The notes beneath the pieces were generated by a model. It was not told the origin of the DNA and did no database searches. It saw only the letters and a list, made by a program, of their open reading frames with translations. From the NCBI RefSeq assembly GCF_000321225.1, contig NW_004450566.1, forward strand, positions 2,760,393-2,824,392: 64,000 nucleotides of DNA. The letters run 5' to 3'. Position numbers and translations under genes: made by a program. The DNA is from Odobenus rosmarus divergens (Eukaryota; Chordata; Mammalia; Carnivora; Odobenidae). Position 1 is the stretch's first letter. Each line of letters opens with the position of its first letter. Positions 20,593 through 31,757 of this stretch are shown here, piece after piece.

Positions 20593-20629
20593 GTTGATTC
20601 TGTTTCTCTGGAGAACCCTGACTAATACA
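20162..20629 (+). mobile_element. MLT2-like ERVL solo LTR
   Basis: Opens TGATGGTTAATTGGATATGT, continues 'TACTTGGCTGAGCCACAGTA', 'CCGATATTTGATCAAGCAC', 'TAAAGCAGATTGCCCTCCCT', 'GGGCCTCACCCCATCAC' and 'GAGCCAATTCCCTAAAATAA', and ends CTCTGGAGAACCCTGACTAA then TACA. It is an ancient endogenous-retrovirus LTR with TG...CA ends. The MLT2 name is from memory. A (CT)n(CA)n microsatellite lies inside it. Confidence 0.8.
20511..20589 (+). repeat. Compound (CT)n / (CA)n microsatellite
   Basis: CT repeats run at 20,511-20,546, interrupted by TAGCG, followed by about 21 CA dinucleotides at 20,547-20,589. Frames reading Leu-Ser or Thr-His/Val-Cys runs here are repeat products. Confidence 0.97.
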
Positions 20630-21249
20630 ATCAGGATTAATGATCTACCTCTAGCCAGACTTCATCTATAATCCTCCATGTTAAAGTGAAAGCAAGAATT
20701 AAGAATCACATTTAAGAGATAAATGAATCAGTCTTCACGAGTAAAGAGAAGAAAAATGGAAATCCAAACACAAGGAGGCATGATTTTATTATTGGCCAAT
20801 AGCTAACCCCTCAAATTGGAGATTTCACTGTACCAGAGATCAGTTGCCGTTAGGAGCAGATCCAGGTTTTGCTTGTACAGTTCGGCACGCTTTCTTTAAA
20901 AGAATACAAAAGCATTACTACTAAATTAGGTATGAAAGCGAATATTTATTTAGGTTGAGAAGAGGAATCACAACTATTTACAAGAGTTTAAAAGGGGACA
21001 GTACTGTAAACACAACAAAATCCACAAAAACCTACTTTTGGTTAATTAATTGCCTGACGTACCTGCACAGTACTCCCTTTCATAGTTATTTTTTGGTATA
21101 TATTTAGTATTACCACTTCAGAAAAGAAACACAATTCAGTCTGTAGATTTCAAACCCTGTTTCTTCTCCACTACCAACAAACTTTCCGGCCAGATGCCCT
21201 CACATAAGTTTCCGTGGAGATCGTCCCTGACCTGTGCCTTCCTGGCACG
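20630..21249. other. Unique non-coding DNA
   Basis: No repeat recognised. From about 20,830 the sequence carries CpGs unusual for the surrounding AT-rich DNA (GCCGTTAGG, TTCGGCACGC, CTGACGTACC). On the minus strand an AAATAAATA string lies near 20,945, but no gene structure supports a 3' UTR. Confidence 0.45.
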
Positions 21250-21286
21250 GTGTGTGTGCGTGTGCGTGCGCGCGCGTGCGTGCGTA
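21250..21286 (+). repeat. Alternating purine-pyrimidine run (GT/GC), Z-DNA-prone
   Basis: Thirty-seven nucleotides alternate strictly between purine and pyrimidine, from GTGTGTGTGCG to CGCGCGTGCGTGCGTA, and contain eight CpGs. Confidence 0.95.
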
Positions 21287-22489
21287 GCACTTACTGGAAA
21301 GATGCATTTCTAAAGCTTTTCGTAGAGTGGAATGACGGGCGATAACTTAACTATACATCGATGAGACCGAAAAGCACATAAACATATCCCACAAAACCTG
21401 AGCTAAATAGCCCCCTGACTTGACTTTTCCTTACCAGAGTCTAAAAAGGCTACAGTCGCTTCAATGCCGCCTTTCATGAGGGGACGTGTGATAGAAGGGA
21501 ATTCATCATGGAAAGAGACACAGGTCCTAAGATAAGATAAAATATCCTCATTTTGTAAATTTTGCTAAAAACATATGATTATGTGAACTGGGTAAACGAG
21601 AGGTCTCAAAGCATAAGCGTCTGGCTGGCCTAGTTACATGTATGACATTCTTCTCTTTTCCTATTTCTAAATAATTTTTCAAAGAATCACTTATTAATGT
21701 AAATTTATTAATATATTTTCATGCTACTGGGATAATGTGTGAAATTTTCCATAATTAAGTGTAAATATTTATATTGGGAGTATGGGAACTACACATGAAT
21801 AGGAAATGAAATATCTTTAAATCATAAATTTGCAATGAATATTTTAGAGTAGTGTAATTGAATCTTGCTTATAATTATGGTAGACATACAATAATAGCTG
21901 TTTTGTTGTTTTTTTTCGAAATAGCTTTTTCTTTTTCACCCCCAGAAGGGCAGAGGAAAAGAACAAGAAAAAAGTGAAACAGGCCAGCTTTTACCAGGGG
22001 AGGCTGACTTCAGAAATAAAACATGTACTGGAGCCATTCACAGATAGAACTGATTTCAAAATGAAATTACCATTGGCTTTCAAATGGAAATTTCAGGGAG
22101 AAAATGTTAATAAAAATGTAATGGTTATAATGGCAACTGTAATGATGATGATGTTATGTGTATGTTGTTAGATGAATGATTATCATAATCTCTGACACTT
22201 TTTTAGTCCATAAAGAGGTAGATTAAAATTGGTACTTACAGGTATCATAATTTATTCACTTTTCCCTACCTCATTAAAATGACTTTGCCATTATTTCTAA
22301 ATTCTCCTCGTATGATGGGGCCATGCGCATATGGCACAGACAGTCAGACTGACAGGAACTTTTAGTCAGTTCCAATTCTGCTTTCATTATTCACAGGACT
22401 AAAGACTCTCTTTATAAAATCAGTTACTTGGCATTTTCTCATTGATTCTGAAAGAGGTTTATGCATGAATATGCATAGGAATCTGTGGC
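21287..22489. other. Unique non-coding DNA
   Basis: The first 250 bp retain several CpGs (GACGGGCGATAAC, CATCGATGAGACCG, CAGTCGCTTCAATGCCG). The rest is AT-rich. No exon or repeat was recognised. Confidence 0.5.
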
Positions 22490-22965
22490 TGGCTGGTGTA
22501 TTGGTGCCCCGCCCCCCCAGCCCCCAGAAAAAAAAAAAGACAGCTATGCCTCTCAATACTAACACCTTGTGTAGCCCCCTTCCGCAGAACTCTGGGCTTG
22601 ACCCATGTAACTCGCTGTGGTCAGTGGACATTAGCCAGTGTGACATAAGCGAGTTTGTTGAGGGCTTGCACACTCAAGTTGTCCTGTTAGAAAACTTCAT
22701 CTTAGAGCCCAGGTACCATCCTATAGGGACGTCTAGGCTATCTTGCTTGAGAGAGATAGCTTGTGGAATGGCCCAGGAGGATGAGACACAACAAGGAGAG
22801 GGAGGCCACTTAGAAGAAAACCAAGGTCCTCCAGCCAAGTTTCTAGTTCACTCTACGAGAGGCCTCAGCTGAAATTACGTGGAATAGAAGTCCCCAGATC
22901 AGCCCACAGAAATGGGATCAATAACACATTATTGTGGTTTTAAATTGGTAAATTTTGGTTTGTAA
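22490..22965 (+). mobile_element. MLT1 (MaLR) LTR
   Basis: Blocks in order: 'TGGGCTTGACCCATGTAACT', 'CGCTGTGGTCAGTGGACATT', 'AGCCAGTGTGACATAAGC', 'GGGCTTGCACACTCAAG', 'GAGGATGAGACACAACAAG', 'GGTCCTCCAGCCAAG' and a closing 'CCCACAGAAATGGGATCAAT'. These fit an MLT1 of the type with a 'gacttgctttggccaatg' core. The 135-codon frame inside it is incidental. Confidence 0.7.
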
Positions 22966-22995
22966 AGCAGAAATAGATAATAGAAGCAGGATTAT

Positions 22996-23010
22996 AGAAA
23001 GATTTTTTTT
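22996..23010 (+). repeat. Target-site duplication, left copy
   Basis: AGAAAGATTTTTTTT recurs at 23,207-23,221 after the SINE. Confidence 0.8.
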
Positions 23011-23205
23011 AAAAGATTATTTATTTGAGAGACAGAGAGAGCAAGAGCATGAGCAGAGCGAGGGGTGGAGGGAGGGGCAGAGGTACAAGCAGGCTCCCCG
23101 CGGAGCAGGAAGCCAGATGCAGATGCGGGGCTCAGTCCAGGACCCTGGGATCATGACCTGAGCCAAAGGCAGACGCTTAACCATCTGAGCCACCCAGGCA
23201 CTCTA
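23011..23205 (-). mobile_element. Can-SINE
   Basis: Minus-strand copy: AAAAGATTATTTATTTGAGA tail, (GCAGATGCAGATGCGGGGC) with a small internal duplication, CCAGGACCCTGGGATCATG, and head ending GAGCCACCCAGGCACTC. Confidence 0.94.
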
Positions 23206-23339
23206 AAGAAAGATTTTTTTTTAACACCATCTCACCTGTGTGTGAAAGTCTGAAAATGATTTAAGTGAAATTATAGAGTCTTTTTAAGTTGAATGTCCAT
23301 AAAATTGTTTATTCAGTATTTTACAGGTACAGCATTATG

Positions 23340-23565
23340 ATTTTAATAGCTAACATTTTTAAGGTACTTCCCATATGTTAGTCATTATACTAAACAATTT
23401 ACATTTATTAATTAAAAAAAAATCTATACAAGAATTCTGCATAGGCGCTATGTTTGTCCCCATCCTACAGATGAAGAAGCTGAGACATAAAGACAGTGAA
23501 TATTTTGCCTAAAGTTACACAGCTGCCTTACAGTGTGTGGACATATACCAAAGAATGCTAAAATG
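23340..23565 (-). mobile_element. MIR SINE
   Basis: Complementary MIR order: 'AATAGCTAACATTTTTAAGG', 'CCATATGTTAGTCATTATAC', 'TGTTTGTCCCCATCCTACAG', 'ATGAAGAAGCTGAGACATAA' and 'CTAAAGTTACACAGCTGCC'. Confidence 0.85.
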
Positions 23566-23689
23566 CAGTCTGCACAAGCAGTGGAATGTACGGTTTTTAG
23601 AAAGGTCCATGAAATTACTGTAGGAAGAGATCATATTATTAGAACATATTAAACAGTGTGGTGTTAGTTAAAAAAAGATCGTAGTATTT

Positions 23690-23850
23690 TGAATCAGAAT
23701 GACACTACCAGTTTAAAGGGTGACTCTGTCACCAGCTTTGTGATGTTAAACAATTTATTTAAACTCTCTGAGCTTCAGTTTCCTTATCTGTCAGATTGAG
23801 GTTTAAAAATATCTGTTCCATGGTTGTTGAGAGAGTAACCTGGGCCATGG
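23690..23850 (+). mobile_element. MIR SINE
   Basis: 'GACTCTGTCACCAGCTTTGT', 'GATGTTAAACAATTTATTTA', 'ACTCTCTGAGCTTCAGTTTC' and 'CTTATCTGTCAGATTGAGG' are in MIR order. It lies 125 bp from an oppositely oriented MIR. Confidence 0.85.
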
Positions 23851-25003
23851 AGCTAGTTTATATCTAATTCTGCTGATTGTTCTCATTTCTTCCCAAATCC
23901 ATGTTCCTAGACTGTCCCATGGGCAGTTTAAAATAAACCTTAGTGGGAGTATGAACACTTTGAAAATATTAAAGCCTGGAGTCTGACAAAATCTGATTTA
24001 CTGATTGGCTCACAGCACCGGAGTGCAGTGTCACCCTGACAAAATCAAGGAGACGGTGTGTCGGTCAGTGTTGGGTTCCTGCCAGAGGATTCTGAGGAGT
24101 ATCTAAAGGAAGAGGTGATTCGTTCTGGTTTGGTTGCTGTTTCTGGGACAGGATTACGGGAGGTAGGGATTAACTAGGGGTTGTGCGCTGCCAGGAGGGG
24201 AGAAAGGTTTAACAATTGGGCATCCAATTGAGTGTCACTGATGAGAAAGTAGTGATCACTTCATAGAGGGAGTCATTATGATGCTTGACGACCTCTTAAA
24301 GAAACAGTTTGTCCTGTTAACTTTGCAGCTCACGCCATCCTTCCAGCCTGATTAGCCGCAGGGCTGCTTTTTGTTCTTTAAGGTGATTTTGACGTTTACT
24401 GTCTCAGAATATCTTTCAGAGATTGGCAAACACTACAATCAGGATTTAAAAATTTACTTCCTGGAAACCCTGTTCAGCATTTACCAGTATATCACTACCT
24501 GTTTGTTTTCATAGTTCTTTCAGGAGAGACTCCTCTTCTTTTAAGTCTCAGTGAACACAGTCAGGTGCCATAGGCATAACTAATAAATGTCTAATATCCT
24601 CCTTAGTTATTCTTAGAATCCCCAGGGAATGCTTATGTATCACAGATCCAGTCTCAAGAGCCTACCTTTGAGTCACTTACCCATTTCAGGATTTCTCTGA
24701 GAATGTGTGAAGATTCTGTCATAACTACCTGACTAAAAAAAAATGCTTAAAAAAACATTTCTTCTCAGAACATAGGAAGCCTTTCCCCTAAGAAAAAAAA
24801 AGTTCTATTTTCCACCTTCATCTATAAAAGTTTCTTAAAATCACTAAAAAGAAATCCAGATTTTTTAGCTTCAACAAATTGGCAGTGACTATATATATGA
24901 AAACAGCAATTGTTAGGCAAAAGACAAAGATCCACCAGGGAATTTTTCAAGCATAATGTTTCCAAATGTGGAATTTTTTTCCTTCTAAAATAATATACAT
25001 TGT
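23851..25003. other. Unique non-coding DNA
   Basis: No exon or RNA gene was seen. 23,990-24,300 has slightly higher GC and may be an unclassified old repeat. Confidence 0.5.
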
Positions 25004-25187
25004 GGGGGCACCTGGGTGGCTCAGTTGGATGGGCGCCCGACTCTTGATTTCAGCTCAGGTCATGATCTCAGGGTTGTGGGATCTAGTCCCACATTGGGTG
25101 CTGTCTGGGTGTGGAGCCTGCTTAAGATTCTCTTTCTCTCCCTCTCTAAAAACAACAACAACAACAAAACCAAAAAAAACAAAAAAC
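25004..25187 (+). mobile_element. Can-SINE, plus strand, older subtype
   Basis: Opens GGGGGCACCTGGGTGGCTCA, continues GTTGGATGGGCGCCCGACTC, TTGATTTCAGCTCAGGTCAT and a diverged 3' half (GGTGCTGTCTGGGTGTGGAG), and ends in (AAC)n and A-rich sequence. The TTGATTTCAGCTCAGG block marks an older, widely shared carnivoran subtype. Confidence 0.92.
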
Positions 25188-25682
25188 AAATTGTCTTGAT
25201 AATGGATAGAATTTAAGGTAAGGAAGCACTATGACTCAGAATGAAAGATGGACCAGCTGTTGGAGTTGAAAAGGATCTTAGAGATCATCCTAAACTCTTT
25301 GGGTTATAGACTTGCTTGAGAATCTGAAGGCATGGATCTTCCTCCCAGAAAAATGCATATGCCTTAGCGTATGCACACATACATACCACAGTCACAGAAT
25401 TTCCGTGTTCTTTGATCTCTTCAAGCTCATTAATGTATTCCAATCTAAGGGAAAAATGTGGATCCTGTCTGTTGATTTTCCTTCACTTTATTTCTGAAGT
25501 TATCAAGCCAAGGTGACATACTGAACTAGGGTTGCATCTAGTATTACATGTAACAACTCTTACCTTAATAGGCCGCTACTACCATGTCTTCTTTCATCAA
25601 CTTTATTTTCCCCTACTCCCTCATGAGACAGCCAACTTGGTAGGTCCCAAGGCTTGTGACAGGGAATAGTTTTGAATAGGCC
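25188..25682. other. Unique non-coding DNA
   Basis: No recognised element. This is the start of a 12-kb interval without SINEs. Confidence 0.5.
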
Positions 25683-25880
25683 ACACAGTGTGGTGGTTCA
25701 GGACATAGGCTTTGGAGGTGGGCCAGCCTAGGCTCAAGACCTGGCTTTGCTTCAAATTTGAATTACTGTTCAAATGTTCTAAGCTTCAATTTTGTCACTG
25801 TAATGTGGGGGAAAATTATGGAATTGAAAAATTGTAAGATTAAATGAGAATGATATGTACAAAGTACTTAGTGCTTGTGT
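25683..25880 (+). mobile_element. MIR SINE
   Basis: 'AGTGTGGTGGTTCAGGACAT', 'AGGCTTTGGAGGTGGG', 'GGCTCAAGACCTGGCTTTGC', 'TAAGCTTCAATTTTGTCACT', 'GATTAAATGAGAATGATATG' and 'AAAGTACTTAGTGCTTG' follow the MIR consensus from end to end. Confidence 0.85.
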
Positions 25881-25907
25881 CCTCCAACACTGGAGAGCCA
25901 GACAGGC

Positions 25908-25940
25908 TGACACAGAGAATCACGTGACACAGAGAATCAT
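25908..25940 (+). repeat. Small tandem duplication (17-bp unit)
   Basis: TGACACAGAGAATCAC is followed by TGACACAGAGAATCAT with a 17-bp period. Two copies. Confidence 0.85.
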
Positions 25941-27639
25941 AACTTACTGGAGCAGAAACCCATGAGCAGAAACCTCTGTGAGAATCGGTATCAGGGTAAG
26001 AAATCCTGAAGTGTAACTGACAAATTGCTGGAGGCTCAGCGTGGACACTTCTGGGAGTTAGACTTCTAGGGAGGCCAGTTGAAGGGGGACATACTCACAC
26101 TTTTGTGAGTTTACCATCAGGAGCTCGGCCAGGTTCTCACAGTGAAGATTGGAGAAAAATCCCATTTTGAACCATTTTGAAGCACATTAGAGCATTCTGT
26201 CCTTCTTTATAAGGCCTGCCCTGTGACCTCAATTTTCTGATGGATCTAAGAAGGGTTGTTGATTTTCAGATTCTTACTCTTTATGACAGAGTGACAACTT
26301 CTAAGCTCTTTATGTGCTGGACTGCAAATCAGATAGCCTGAGCAGGTCTTTTTGTGGACATGTTTTTACTTCTCTTGGGTAAATATCTAGAAGTGAAATT
26401 GCTTAATGGAGATATTTAGTGTCCCTTTTGTTGGCAATGCAGGATTGTGACTTTAAGTGCTATATTTTGAAATTCACCAACTAAATATATATTTGGGCAA
26501 AAGTTCTTTAAAAACTACATTATAATATCATTGTTTTGTTGTCAGCTTTAAGATAAGCTGCTGCAAATTTAATATTGTAAACACAAGGTCTCACCCCCCC
26601 CAAAAAAAATGTACGGAAAGTTTTTCTTTTCACATGCTTTATCAAGAAACACCTTGCCTGTCCTTGGGTGATTGGTTAGTCATTAGGGTTGGAAGGTGTT
26701 CCTTTCTTATCAGCCCCTCCATGTCTATCTTTCCAAGAAGTATAGAGATCTTGGGGTTCTAAAGTCAGCACCTTGATTGTGGAGTATCAAAGAGATTGCC
26801 AAGAGCAGAGTCTGGACTCATCTAGCACCTCAGTCCAGGACTGATGACCAGGTCAAGGTACCCCATCAATGGATGGTATGAGTGCAGCTTCTTGTCTAAC
26901 TGCATAGGGATATTCCTGGGACCTTGGTAAAGCTCTAGGGAATAACTAAAAACTGATGGGGATGGGAAAGGCCTACTCACCCATGTTTTAGGGGTAGGAT
27001 TGGAACTTATCTGCATACCAAGCTGGTGACAAGGAGGAGTTATGCCTATTATATAACTAGTAACTATAAATGAAACAAATGTAGCAAATTATTTTCATTA
27101 GAAAAGTTATATCAACATTATTCACTTTAATATCACTTTTACTTATTTTTATTCTATTATTTTTATGAGCAGAAGAGGTACACATCTCAGGGTCTTTGGG
27201 GATCATTTTGAATATTAATAAGAATTTTTATATCTTGCAGTTTGGTTTATAAAATAATCTAAAATTTTAATACAAGCAGAAATAAGTATATTATGGATCA
27301 TCTGATAGAAATTTATAACTGAGAATGGTCCCATGACTTCATGTTTATGACTTACTTGTTACACCGTAAAGGTCAAATGACATCATGATATGCTGTTATG
27401 GATTACATTTTCAGAGTAATTTGAATTGAGAAAAGTGATTGGGGAATCAAATCTTCTTTTGATATGATAGTATCATATTAACATTGCAAAAAGTCATATA
27501 GCAAAAATCTCAATTCATCTCCCAACTTGGAGAATTCTCTTAGTACTAAGAGTAATAGTAAATATACCAAAGACTTTTTAATTAAATAGAAATTTTTACT
27601 TTTCAGTGTTGAATGTTAGCAGTAGGTAATGGATTGATT
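25941..27639. other. Mostly unique non-coding DNA
   Basis: Contains an old L1 scrap at 26,335-26,440, annotated separately. 26,640-27,020 is less AT-rich, with a 64-codon minus-strand frame of no recognised family. Parts near 25,950-26,150 may be an unclassified LTR fossil. Confidence 0.45.
26335..26440 (-). mobile_element. Old LINE-1 fragment
   Basis: 'TTTTTACTTCTCTTGGGTAA', 'ATATCTAGAAGTGAAATTGC' and 'TTAATGGAGATATTTAG' are the complement of a well-known L1M 3' segment. Confidence 0.65.
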
Positions 27640-28000
27640 CATCAAAAAATGATTGATAATTTGAAAGAAATACATTATTAAAATTAATGACAGAGCACAG
27701 AAGATTTTTAGGGCAGTGAAAATAATCTGTATGATATTATAATGATGGATATATGTTATTATGCATCTATCTAAACCCTATCTAAACACCAACCTGAAGT
27801 TAAGCAATGGACTTTGGGTGATTAGGACGTGTCAGTTGTAGGTTCATCCTTGGTAAAAACTGTACCATTCTGGTGAGTGACAGTGATAATGGGAGAGGCT
27901 ATGCATGTGTGGCAGCAGGAGGTATAGGAGAAATTTCTGTATCTCCCTCTCAATTTCATTGTAAATCTAAAACTAGTCTAAAAAAATAAAGTCTTTTTAA
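27640..28000 (+). mobile_element. Old LINE-1 (L1MA/MB-type) 3' end
   Basis: 'ACACCAACCTGAAGTTAAGC', 'AATGGACTTTGGGTGATTAG', 'TACCATTCTGGTGAGTG', 'GATAATGGGAGAGGCTATGC', 'TTTCTGTATCTCCCTCTC' and a terminal 'TCTAAAAAAATAAAGTCT' match an L1M 3' UTR ending in its A-rich tail. Confidence 0.8.
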
Positions 28001-28069
28001 AACATCTCCCCCGCCCATGACCATAATAACAATTCATAAGAGATCATCATACTTAAAATGAAAAGAATC

Positions 28070-28560
28070 AAGTTGAACAGTAGTTATCTATTGCTACATA
28101 ACAAATTACCACAAACTTAGTAGCTTCAAACAATCCACATTTATGATCTCACAGTTTCTGTGGCTCAGGAGTCTGAGCATGTCTTCTTTTGTGTCCTCTG
28201 CTTAGGATTTCACAAGGTTTTAGTCAAGGCTCCCGTTTGCCTATGTTCTCATCTGGAGTCTTGTCTACTTCCAGCCTTGCTCAGATTGTTCCCAGAGTTC
28301 ATTTATTTATAGCTGTAGGATTCATGGCAATTTGCTTCTTCAAGGCCAGCAGGAGAGAGAGTCTCTAGCAAGATGGAATCCCATATGACATACTGTAATT
28401 GTGGGAGTGGCGTCTCATCACCTTTGCCATATTTTTTTGGTTAGAAGGGAGTCCCAGGTTCCACAATACTCAAGGGGTGGGGATAATGCAAGGGTATAAA
28501 TAGTAGGAGGTAGATATCTGAGGCCACGTACAAATCTGTCCACCCCACAGTAAATGAAGA
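28070..28560 (-). mobile_element. MLT1-type MaLR LTR
   Basis: 'TAGTTATCTATTGCTACATA', 'ACAAATTACCACAAACTTAG', 'TCTCACAGTTTCTGTGGCTC' and 'GGAGTCTGAGCATG' open the complement of a MaLR LTR; 'CACCTTTGCCATATTTTTTG' and 'TACTCAAGGGGTGGGGATAA' close it. Confidence 0.7.
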
Positions 28561-28799
28561 GTAAAACTTGCAAATAGTGCAAGAATTGTCATTGATGCTC
28601 AGCAAGGCAATATCATCTATTATATAAAACTAATATAATTAATAATGCAAGTAGTTTAACACTGGTAATATATGAGTATTTTTTTCCTTAAAGACAGATC
28701 TATACGTTATCCAGCCCAAACTGATTGTTTTCTTCAGAAGAAAAAAGTTCTGTTATGGGGATGATCTATCTAATTGTTCTTTAAATTAGCATCCATTTA

Positions 28800-29335
28800 A
28801 AATTATTAGTTTCCCAGGGCTTGCTACAACAAAGTATGACAAACGTGGCAGCTTAAAACAACAGAAACTTGTTCTCTCAAAGTTCTGGAAAGCAAGGTGT
28901 CAGCAGGGACATGCTCTCTTTGAAAGCTCTAAGGTGGGATGTTTTCTTGTATCTTTCTAGATTCTGGTGCTTGCTGAAAATCCTTGGTATCCCTTGGCTT
29001 GTAGATACATTGCTCCAAGTTTTCCATTTGTTATCACCTGGCATTCTCCTTGTGTATTTCTGTGTGTCTTCTTCTTCTTCTTCTTCTTCCTCCTCCTCTT
29101 CTTCTTCTTCTTCTCTTCTTCTTCTTCTTCTTCTTCTTTTCTTTTTCTTCTTCTTCTTCTTCTTCTTTCTTCTTCTTCTCACTAGTCATGTTGGATTAAG
29201 GGACCACTGTACTCAGGTATGACCTAAGTTTAACTTAACTAATTACATCTGCAATGATCTTTTTTCCAGATAAGGTCACATTCTGAGGTGCTGAGATGGA
29301 CATGAAAATTGGGGGAGCACTATTCAACTCAGACA
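28800..29335 (-). mobile_element. MLT1-type MaLR LTR with an expanded TTC tract
   Basis: 'TTAGTTTCCCAGGGCTTGCT', 'GGCAGCTTAAAACAACAGAA', 'TCTCAAAGTTCTGGAAAGC' and 'GGTGTCAGCAGGGACATG' at one end, and 'AGATAAGGTCACATTCTGAG', 'GTGCTGAGATGGACATG' and 'ATTGGGGGAGCACTATTC' at the other, match the complement of an MLT1 LTR. The middle 'TGTGTCTTC' site has expanded into a TTC/TCC repeat. Confidence 0.8.
29068..29179 (+). repeat. Imperfect (TTC)n / (GAA)n tract
   Basis: About 112 nucleotides of CTT/TTC units with TCC and TTTC interruptions. All bases are pyrimidines. Frames through it read poly-Ser, poly-Leu or poly-Phe on plus and poly-Arg, poly-Lys or poly-Glu on minus. None is a gene. Confidence 0.97.
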
Positions 29336-29384
29336 ACCCCTAAAGTTTAGTAGTAGTAGCACCATATGGTAGACCATTTTTTGA

Positions 29385-29945
29385 AATAACTCTAAATGAT
29401 TCCCACCTCCTGCTATTCACCCCTTGCATTATCCCCTCATCTTTGGTGTGTGCTGGATCTAGTGGCTTTCTCCTAATAAATAGAAGAGGCAAAAGAGATG
29501 GGATGTCACTTCGAGATTAAGCTGTAAAAGTCTGTGATTTTGTTCTGCCTGCAGACTCTGTCTTTGGCTCTTTTTACTTGCTTGTACTGATGAAGCAAGT
29601 TGTCGTGTTGTGAGCTGTACTATGGAGATGGATGCATGGTAGAGAAGTGAAGGCAGCATCTGGCCAACAGTCAGTGAGAAACTGAGGTCCTTAATCCAAC
29701 AGCCAGAGAGTAACTGAACCTTGCCAACAGCCAATGGAGTGAGCTTGGAAAGAGATCCACTACCAGTCATGTTGTAAGATGACTGCAGACCCAGCTGACA
29801 GGGTGATTGCAGCCTTCCAAAGTCATTGGGAGAGATCCCAGAGCTGGAGGATCTGGCTAAGTTGTGCCAAAATTCCTGACTCACAGAAACAATGAGATTA
29901 ATAATGTTTTATGGCACTCAATTTGTCACACTTCAATAGATAAAT
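29385..29945 (+). mobile_element. MLT1 (MaLR) LTR
   Basis: 'CTTGCATTATCCCCTCATC', 'GTGTGTGCTGGATCTAGTGG', 'AGATGGGATGTCACTTCGAG', 'ATTAAGCTGTAAAAGTCTG', 'AAGCAAGTTGTCGTGTTGTG', 'AAATTCCTGACTCACAG' and 'CAATGAGATTAATAATG' run in MLT1B/C order. The 141-codon minus-strand frame here is incidental. Confidence 0.82.
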
Positions 29946-31757
29946 AATATTCACTATTTCTCCTGTATGATTCTCAGCAAATATTATGAAACTTGAGAAT
30001 ATGTTTCACATTTTCCTTTTATTTAAAAAAAGTCAAGCAAGTATAGTCTCTTATAGCTTACTATAGCATAGCTTCTCACAGTGTCACTGTAAACTTTCTA
30101 TGGGTGATTTAATAATGTCAGGTGAAATTCTTGCCTCTTATGAACTCTGAAGAAAATCCCAAAGATTTAATCAGTAAGGTTTAATAAGAATTTGATAGGA
30201 TTAATTATATAGTCATATCAATAACATAATTATGCTGTGTGCTTGCTTTTAACTGAAGCACTGATGTTTTTGTCCTGGATATTGGATATAAAAAGAAATT
30301 TATTTTGGTTTGGCAGTTTAGATTAGTTGGGTATGGTTTTATTATTGTCTTCTGAAAGTTCAGCTTGTAATGATAAAACAATCAGCCATTTGACATACTA
30401 CTGTCCTATTTCTGTTTATCTAAAAGAACTAGGAAAGCTAATTTTTTAAAGTCAAGAACAAATAGTTTTTCTGGTTTCCATCCAAAGGCTACATAAACCT
30501 GCAACATAAAGCCTCGGGAAAGGAGAATTGGCTATAAGTGATCCCATTTTGATTGTTTTTAATTAGTACATTGATATTAATATCTTCAAAAGTAAAGACA
30601 GTGGTACTAAGTCTGGTGGTACACTAGGATGTTGAAAACAATTTTAAAGAAATTACATTATAATTTTCCATTATTTGAATGATTAAAGCTCTTCCTGTGC
30701 TATCAATTTTCCCTTTAAGTAATAAAGTACCAATTGCTTAATTTTGAAAAAATTTAAGCATTTCTTTGGCCAATGAACTCAGATTTTTGTAAATAGTTTA
30801 TTTTGAACATCTTTTTAAATAAGTCTCTGTCGCATTACTAGTTGAACTACCTGGTTTAATATTGAAATTGAATAGATTCTCAACCCACGGGTCGGGACCA
30901 AATATAAATGGGTTTAGAAGTCCTATAGAATTGGGAAGAGAAAACTGAGAATTCCTAGAATTTATATGGTTAGGTTTTTTTAATTCAAAGAATTTTTTTC
31001 CTATCTAATTTTCTGTGAAGCAGTTGTTGACGTATAACTGGTTTATTGTTACAACTGTTTAACATATGAAGTAGAGCTAAACTTCTGATCTTACATAGCT
31101 CAAAATTGGTTATGCCCATAATAGCAGTTACCACATTTTTCATCCTATTAAAACCTTCACAAGAGCTCCCATGACCTTTGATGTCACATTTCAATTTTGC
31201 ACCCATTACAACAAAATAAATAAAATGTTGTCCTATTAACATTTTTATCTTCTTTAAAACTGAATATTCTGGATATTTTAATTTCAATAAGATGGAAATT
31301 TCAGGGACGTTAAGATACAGAAATAAGCCAATATTACATAATTTTAAAATTTCCTATTAAGTGTAATGCCCCAATAGTAGTTACCTGTGTTGCTTTTGTG
31401 ACCAAAGGCAGGCCACTTGTACTTGTGTAAGAGGTAGTGGGTTCTATGGTAATGTTGTTGGTGCTGCCATGAATGACTAGTGTGTGTGTATGCTTTGTGT
31501 CTGCTCTGTTTGGTGTCCACAGTCTCCAGCTGAACCTCTTTTGAGAATTTCTGGACTAGTAATCCAGTGAGGAAAAGAGTGGTATTTTTCCCATATGTTA
31601 CCCTCACCTAAAACAGAAGATTTAGCTCCACCCTAAATTTAGGTCATCAGCTCATGACCTAGTCCGATCTGAATATATGAATTATGGAACCATATATTGA
31701 TTTGGGTGAGCCAGCGGGATCTCTAAACAGAAGGTAATTCAAACAAAGGACTGGTAT
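29946..31757. other. Unique AT-rich non-coding DNA
   Basis: No exon, RNA gene or confident repeat. A short 'TTCTCAACCCACGGGTCGGG' string at 30,877-30,896 faintly recalls a hAT-type transposon terminus but is too short to call. Minus-strand frames at 30,985-31,287 and 31,344-31,607 have no recognised family. Confidence 0.5.

Noticed and set aside
24005..24040. Short GGAGTGCAGTG string reminiscent of a Y-RNA or 7SL-derived sequence
   Set aside because: No further matching blocks on either side.
28869..29222. Poly-Ser/Leu/Phe and, on the other strand, poly-Arg/Lys/Glu proteins
   Set aside because: They are translations of the TTC/GAA microsatellite.
30877..30960. Possible hAT-type transposon terminus
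   Set aside because: Only about 20 bases fit; there is no recognisable body or opposite end.
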